A stretch of DNA of 64,000 nucleotides from Euryodendron excelsum (Eukaryota > Streptophyta > Magnoliopsida > Ericales > Pentaphylacaceae). The notes below the pieces were generated by a model. That model saw only the letters and a list, made by a program, of their open reading frames with translations, did not search any database and was not told where the DNA came from. Below, in pieces: positions 59,401 to 64,000 of this stretch. Position 1 is the first letter of the stretch. Each line of letters starts with the position of its first letter. Where the stretch lies: contig CM065378.1 of NCBI GenBank assembly GCA_033060915.1, forward strand, positions 53,297,501 to 53,361,500, written 5' to 3'. A program made the position numbers and the translations under genes.

Positions 59401-61486
59401 TTATCCAAGAGAGTCAACCCCAATAGATTTCTTACGGGTGTTAAGTGACTTTAGATCCGACTTCTTAATCCAAATGGTTCTATACTTAGGGGTATTATTA
59501 ATCACATAGGGCTTAGGATGAGATCTTAGTGAAGTTTTAGAATTTCAGTTCACATTCATTCTTTTCCTATTCCATTGAGCTCTCCTTTGTTGTGATGGTC
59601 TTTTGAACCCAAGATTTGACCATGAGAATTCCATCCAAACATCAAATCTATTATGCACAAACTCATTGTTATGTTGTGGCCTAACTTGTCTTCTAAATTG
59701 GGTCTAAACATAATTACAAGACAGTCCATGCAACTTATGACAGAATGGTCTAATATGTCCTCTAATACCACAATGGCGACAAATGGAAACAAATTTTGTG
59801 GTACAGGAAGGATAAGACTCATAATAATTATCATAACCATTCGTAGGAGGAATATACATGTTCTTATCTTTAGATGATGATGTTTAAGGCTTACCAACTT
59901 TGGGCTTTTGCTTTGAAGATGACACTTGATTAGAATATCCAATTCCGGTCATGTCGGTTGTGCGCCTCTGAGCATTCCAGATTGCATCAATCTTATTTGA
60001 ACCTACATTCAACTTCTTAAAAACATCATTAGCTTTAGCACTAGAAGCTTCAAGTTTTGCAACCTTCTCTTCAAGTTCCTTTTTAATTTTTGTACAAGAA
60101 TGATGTTCTTTCTCAAGAGCAATAAGTTTATCAGATAATGTAACTTGATGAGTTTTCAATTGACTAATAAGAGATTGAGCTTCAACGGCCTCCTTTTTCA
60201 GTGTCTCAACTTCTTCTAAAACCTTTTTTTTAACTTGAGACCAAGTTTTCCATTAACTTCGGTCAATTTGAAATGTTGAGAGTACAACTGATCATAGGCA
60301 TGTTGAAGATCACCCTTCTCTTCGTTATCAGAAACAATTTTATCAAGTTTAATAGACTCATCAAACTCACCTTGACTTTCACTTTCACGCAAAGTATGAG
60401 ATGAACTATCATGCACAGACGTAATCAAAGCAGTAAAGTTACCTGCTTCTTGTTCAGTTTCAAGTTCATTGTCATCTTCAGGATCAGAATCATCCCAAGT
60501 TACAGTAAATCCTTTTGCCTTTCTTTTCAGTTTATTTGGACACTCTTGTGCAAAATGACCATACCCATGACATTCAAAACACTGAGGTTTTTGAGATTAT
60601 TTTCCTCCACTTTTATCAAGATTCCTTCCAGGCTTCTTCTTATCAAATTGTTTCTCTTTAATTTTCTTAATACTAAAAGATTGGGCCTTCTTATTTTTGA
60701 AAAATTTTCTAAATTTTTTGACAATAAAATCCATCTCCTCTTGATCTATTTCAGAATTATAATCAGAAGTATCATCTACGTCTTCTTTAATAGTTTTAAA
60801 AGCAAGGTCTTTATTATTTTTAGGACGACATAGATTAACCTCATAAGTTTGTAAAGAACCAATCAACTCCTCTACTTTCATAGAATCAACATCCCTACTT
60901 TCTTCAATGGCTATAAACTTTGCTTGGAATCTCTCCGGTAATGTTTTAAAAAATTTTCAGAAAACTTTTGAAGAAGAGATCATTTCGCCAAGATTAAAAC
61001 TTGAGTTGACAATATCACTTAATTTTGCGTAAAATTGATCAAAAGTCTCATTGTCATCCATTCTCAAGTTTTCAAAATTTGTTGTTAATCGCTGAACTTT
61101 AGCAATTTTAATGGTAGTAGTTCCCTCATGGGTAACTTCAAGTATATCCCATGCCCCCTTCACAGTCTCACACATTGACACACGTTGAATTCATCAAGTG
61201 AGAGAGCATTAAAAATGGCATTGATACCCTTACTATTCCAACCATTATTTTCATAATCCAGTTTGTCCCAATCTTGAACATTTTTAATAGTGATAGTTGT
61301 AACAGCAAGAGTAGTCAATGATGTACTTGTAATCATGGGGAGACTCCAACCATATTTGACTGACAACCAAACTCACTCATCTATAGATTTAAGAAAAGCT
61401 CTCATGTGAACTTTCCAATAGGCATAGTTGATTCCATCAAATAATAGAGGTCTAGTGGTAGAGTCGCCTTCACGTGGTAAATCCAT
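59401..61486 (-). pseudogene. Copia gag of the gag-only element, broken
   Basis: Starts ATG at 61486 (MDLPREGDSTTRP). The UBN2-type capsid region reads CETVKGAWDILEVTHEGT and TFDQFYAKLSDIVN. A CCHC knuckle follows (CFECHGYGHFA at about 60570). A coiled coil (DKLIALEKEHHS ... EKVAKLEAS) lies at about 60150-60030. A second knuckle CRHCGIRGHIRPFC is at about 59790. It ends after IWIKKSDLK at about 59401. Several stops and shifts break it. Two knuckles bracketing a coiled coil is a longer form than minimal copia gag. No protease motif follows. Confidence 0.8.
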
Positions 61487-61543
61487 GTAATCAGATTATC
61501 AAGACCTCACTCTTTGAAAAACAAAAAACGTTATGAGTGTCTT

Positions 61544-61556
61544 GCTCTAATACCAA
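61544..61556 (-). other. Primer binding site of the copia element
   Basis: On the minus strand TTGGTATTAGAGC follows the LTR end, one change from the tRNA-iMet complement. Confidence 0.8.
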
Positions 61557-61557
61557 T

Positions 61558-62633
61558 TGAAAATTTTGATCTACTTGGATTTACAATCACTTGGAAGCGC
61601 GCTTGGTTACTCTCGATTAAGCTATCTAATCAATCACACACTAATATAATCGCATGCATGAAATGTAAAGCAATCACACTGTAGACACACGATTTTAGCG
61701 TGGAAACCCTAATCGGAAAAAAACCGCTAAACCTAGTCCAGCCCAAGTTCTAAGCACTATTAACAATCGAATAGTTTACAAGAATACTTACAACTGTACC
61801 AATCTGAAACCCACAAATCTAAGTTGAAGTTGAACTTTGCTTGCACAACTCGCAACTCACTGTTCTCCCATGCTGGAACCACGACGAACACCACGCCGTA
61901 ACTACTTGCCTTTATGCACCACCAAGACACTTTAAAGCCAATGAAGATTTAAAACTCTTCAACTTGCTAAGGAGACTCTAGGGTTTTTCTTTTTCTTTGG
62001 AGGCTCTCAATATATTTTTTAAGTGTGTTTAACCCTAGAAGACCCATCCTTCAAGTATATATAGGCATTGAAGCTCTTTGGAAACAAATAGAAGTAGTTT
62101 CCTAAAAATACATCCAGGAGTTCGCGGCCATGAGAAGGTAGCGAGAAAGTGGCGAGAATACCTTCGCGATCTCGCTGGGGCGAGAAGTTGGCGACAGCCA
62201 CTGTCCATAATCTTCAGATCTCGTAGGGGCGAGAAGGTGGCGAAAAGGTAATGAACTCTGCATCCCCTCAAATCTTTTTTATTCTCATAGATCTCAATAA
62301 GTTATATGAAATCGATATATTATGGACCCAAAACGAAGATCTGAGCTTTGAGATATGACCTTCGAAAGTTTCAGCTCTGCATGCTTTAAAGACTTGTACT
62401 GCAGTTTTAGCAACTTGTACTTTAGCTTTCAATTCACTCAAACACATACTCGGGACATGATTACAACTCAAAATTGAATTACAATCAAATTACTTTTATG
62501 GGTAATTCAAACACTCCTTAGCATTTGTTTGGACACCCAAACCCTATTAAACTCATTTACATGAAAGAACAATTAAAGAGATACTTCAAAGATTTTGTTC
62601 ATGGAATTTGCCAAGACAATAAAATTCCTAACA
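61558..62633 (-). repeat. 5' LTR of the gag-only copia element
   Basis: On the minus strand it starts TGTTAGGAATTTTATTGTC at 62633 and ends TTTTCA at 61558 (1076 bp). Open frames in it are not genes. Its copy at 43509-44197 is truncated. Confidence 0.82.
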
Positions 62634-62635
62634 AT

Positions 62636-62726
62636 AGGCACGGAGGAACACTATGGACTGACAACACATCAAAAGATCCCAATTGTTGTGGTCATGGAGC
62701 CTCGACTTCTAGCTCATATGTATTAG
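62636..62726 (+). pseudogene. CYP92-like P450 last-exon relic
   Basis: From GGAGGAACACTATGG to TAG at 62724-62726 the frame stays open and parallels the final 28 codons of the live gene (EE-YGLTTH-KIPIVVV, then EPRL-AHMY). Nothing upstream survives because the copia LTR ends at 62633. It retains its 3' flank, so this was a separate tandem gene. Confidence 0.85.
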
Positions 62727-63131
62727 TTGGGGAAGCATATGATCCTTCCTTTTAATAATGTATTATGTCTTTCATCTTAATAATATTTGTTGTTGATGTA
62801 TTTTCTCTTGCATAATTATGTAAGTTGTAAAGGCTCTGTTAGATGGAAAATATAGTTATCCAAAGAGGCCGCTACCAATTCTCTATTGGTTGTATTTTGA
62901 GGTATTATCTTTTGGTCTCCAAACTCTCTATTCAAATTTAGCAATAGTTTTGGTCTCTCATTAAATTGTTTGTACTTAGAATAAATTGACTATAAGATAA
63001 CATGTTGTGTAAAAAGATTGATATTCATTATAAACTTTCCAACTTTTAACATGAAAGAACCATGCACTTTTCATTTTTTCTACCTCTTAGAGGCAACTTC
63101 TCAAGATATAAGTGCAGGCAGAATTGCTTTA
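62727..63131 (+). repeat. P450 3' flank, copy 3
   Basis: It matches 25440-25890 (TTGGGGAAGCATATGATCC, CTTTCATCTTAATAAT, TTTGGTCTC) and is cut at 63132 by a giant-LTR fragment. Confidence 0.8.
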
Positions 63132-63278
63132 TGTCACGTCCCGATTTTTCGCACTCGAGAAAACACAAGTGAAAAAAATGCGGTACTCTCTCGTTAGAAC
63201 TCATCCTCCTAAAAGAACGAGTGAGACTAGGTTTTGAATTAGAAATTGATTTGGATAAGGGCTTTTAGAAAAAGATTT
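63132..63278 (+). mobile_element. Truncated giant LTR, 5' end only
   Basis: TGTCACGTCCCGATTTTTCG begins a 147-bp match to the starts of LTRs A and C (TCTCGTTAGAACTCATCCTC, GAACGAGTGAGACTAGG). It stops abruptly before the tandem SINE-like unit. Confidence 0.85.
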
Positions 63279-63280
63279 GT

Positions 63281-63804
63281 GATGGTTTTATGGGAGCCAA
63301 CAATCGACATTTGACTTGGTTGGGTCTTATGGGGGACCCACATGGAGTACGTGATTGGCCAACCCGTGGCGCTTACATGGTGCAGACCCTCATGCCCATC
63401 TACCATTTAGTGCGGGACTCTACGCTGCTACGGTATGAGGAAATAAAGTTGTGCCTTGGCTAACAGCAATTGCTTTTGGTACAGTGGTAAGCGTTTGATC
63501 CTAAATCAGGTATCAAAGCAAGGTCACGGTTTCGAGTCCCAAGGTCATTGCTGGGGGGGAGGGGGAGATTGATGGCTTTATGGGGGGCCAACAATCGACC
63601 TTTGACTCGGTTGGGTCTTATGGGGGACCCACATGGAGTACGTGACTAGCTAACCCATGGCGCTTACATGGCGTAGACCCTCATGCCCACCTGCCACTTA
63701 GTGCGGGGCTCTGCGCTACTAAGGTATAAGGAAATAAAGTTGCGCCTTGTCTAATAGCAATTGTTTTTGGTGCAGTGGTAAGTGCTTGATCCTAAACTAA
63801 ATAT
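63281..63804 (+). repeat. Tandem 290-bp SINE-like repeat
   Basis: A 290-bp unit starting GATGG(T/C)TTTATGGG lies at 63281 and 63571, the second ending early at about 63800. Each unit includes a tRNA-like promoter: A-box-like ACAGTGGTAAGCG at about 63481, and B-box GGTTTCGAGTCCC at about 63528, in the first unit only. It does not fold as an intact tRNA. A tRNA-derived SINE amplified as a dimer fits best. Confidence 0.6.
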
Positions 63805-64000
63805 TGTTAGCCCTAAGTTTATTCAAATAGAATTTTATATATAATTTGATGATAATTTACTTTGATTTATAAATGTTTTCTTGATTAAATATATTCAATG
63901 TTTTTAATCCTTGGTCCAGTTGGTGTAATGAAGTTTTGCAGGATTATGGAGCACTTGAAAAAGTGATTAAGACTTGGAAAGTTGTATCTAAATCCTTGAG
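63805..64000 (+). mobile_element. Start of LTR-like element, copy of 11938
   Basis: TGTTAGCCCTAAGTTTATTC matches 11938 onward for about 90 bp, then diverges. It leaves the window. It appears to have inserted into the second SINE-like unit. Confidence 0.45.

Larger units (their letters stand above)
43509..62633 (-). mobile_element. Gag-only copia element (TR-GAG-like), interrupted
   Basis: In minus orientation: 5' LTR (62633-61558), tRNA-iMet-type primer site (61556-61544), gag (61486-59401), then non-coding sequence (continuing at 45546-44198) and a 3' LTR truncated at 43509. No protease, integrase or RT is present: only about 1.4 kb of non-coding DNA separates the chromovirus insertion from the 3' LTR. 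This is the layout of terminal-repeat retrotransposons with a GAG domain, but deletion of pol before insertion is also possible. The chromovirus at 45552-59316 sits inside it. Confidence 0.7.

Noticed and set aside
63470..63545. Functional tRNA gene
   Set aside because: A- and B-box-like motifs occur, but the arms do not pair as a cloverleaf and the segment belongs to a repeated unit.

Overview
The window is plant nuclear DNA, almost certainly from a eudicot with a repeat-rich genome. The evidence is a single-intron CYP71-clan cytochrome P450 gene, Ty1/copia and Ty3/gypsy chromovirus elements, Mutator-like elements, a plant mobile domain gene and GT-AG introns. I cannot name the genus. Only one gene looks intact: a 509-residue P450 of CYP92A type at 23646-25439 (+), with a TATA box 61 bp before its ATG. 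Everything else is a transposable element, a broken gene or diverged spacer.

Layout. (1) 1-10835: a broken Ty1/copia pol (- strand) split by a 4.7 kb solo LTR (A, 545-9975), itself split by a second solo LTR of the same family in the opposite orientation (B, 1347-6110; target duplication GACAA). (2) 10836-23580: P450-flank duplications, LTR remnants, a long inverted-repeat element (16415-17745), a direct duplication (18571/20197), a 5'-truncated LINE end and a MITE. (3) 23580-26355: the P450 gene, its 3' flank and an adjacent P450 exon-1 relic. (4) 26549-31050: a hAT-like MITE, a 1016 bp non-autonomous MULE and plain AT-rich spacer. (5) 31074-43043: a 12 kb Mutator-like element with ~150 bp TIRs. 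It carries a broken MuDR-type transposase, a broken plant mobile domain gene, an unrecognised acidic ORF, a 178-bp and a 63-bp tandem array and subterminal hairpins; it sits inside the last exon of a P450 relic. (6) 43320-62726: P450 relics around a three-level nest: a gag-only copia element (-) holds a Tekay-like chromovirus (45552-59316; target duplication AATAC), whose right LTR holds solo LTR C (54493-58964; target duplication GTTGT). (7) 62636-64000: a P450 last-exon relic with its 3' flank, a truncated copy of the giant LTR, a tandem SINE-like repeat and the start of another LTR-like element.

Interpretation. At least four P450-derived relics plus duplicated 5' and 3' flanks lie on the same strand as the live gene. 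The locus therefore looks like a former tandem CYP92 cluster that decayed and was inflated by nested insertions. Stop codons in the chromovirus are often explicable as C-to-T or G-to-A changes, as expected for long-methylated DNA. No element appears to encode a full set of working proteins.
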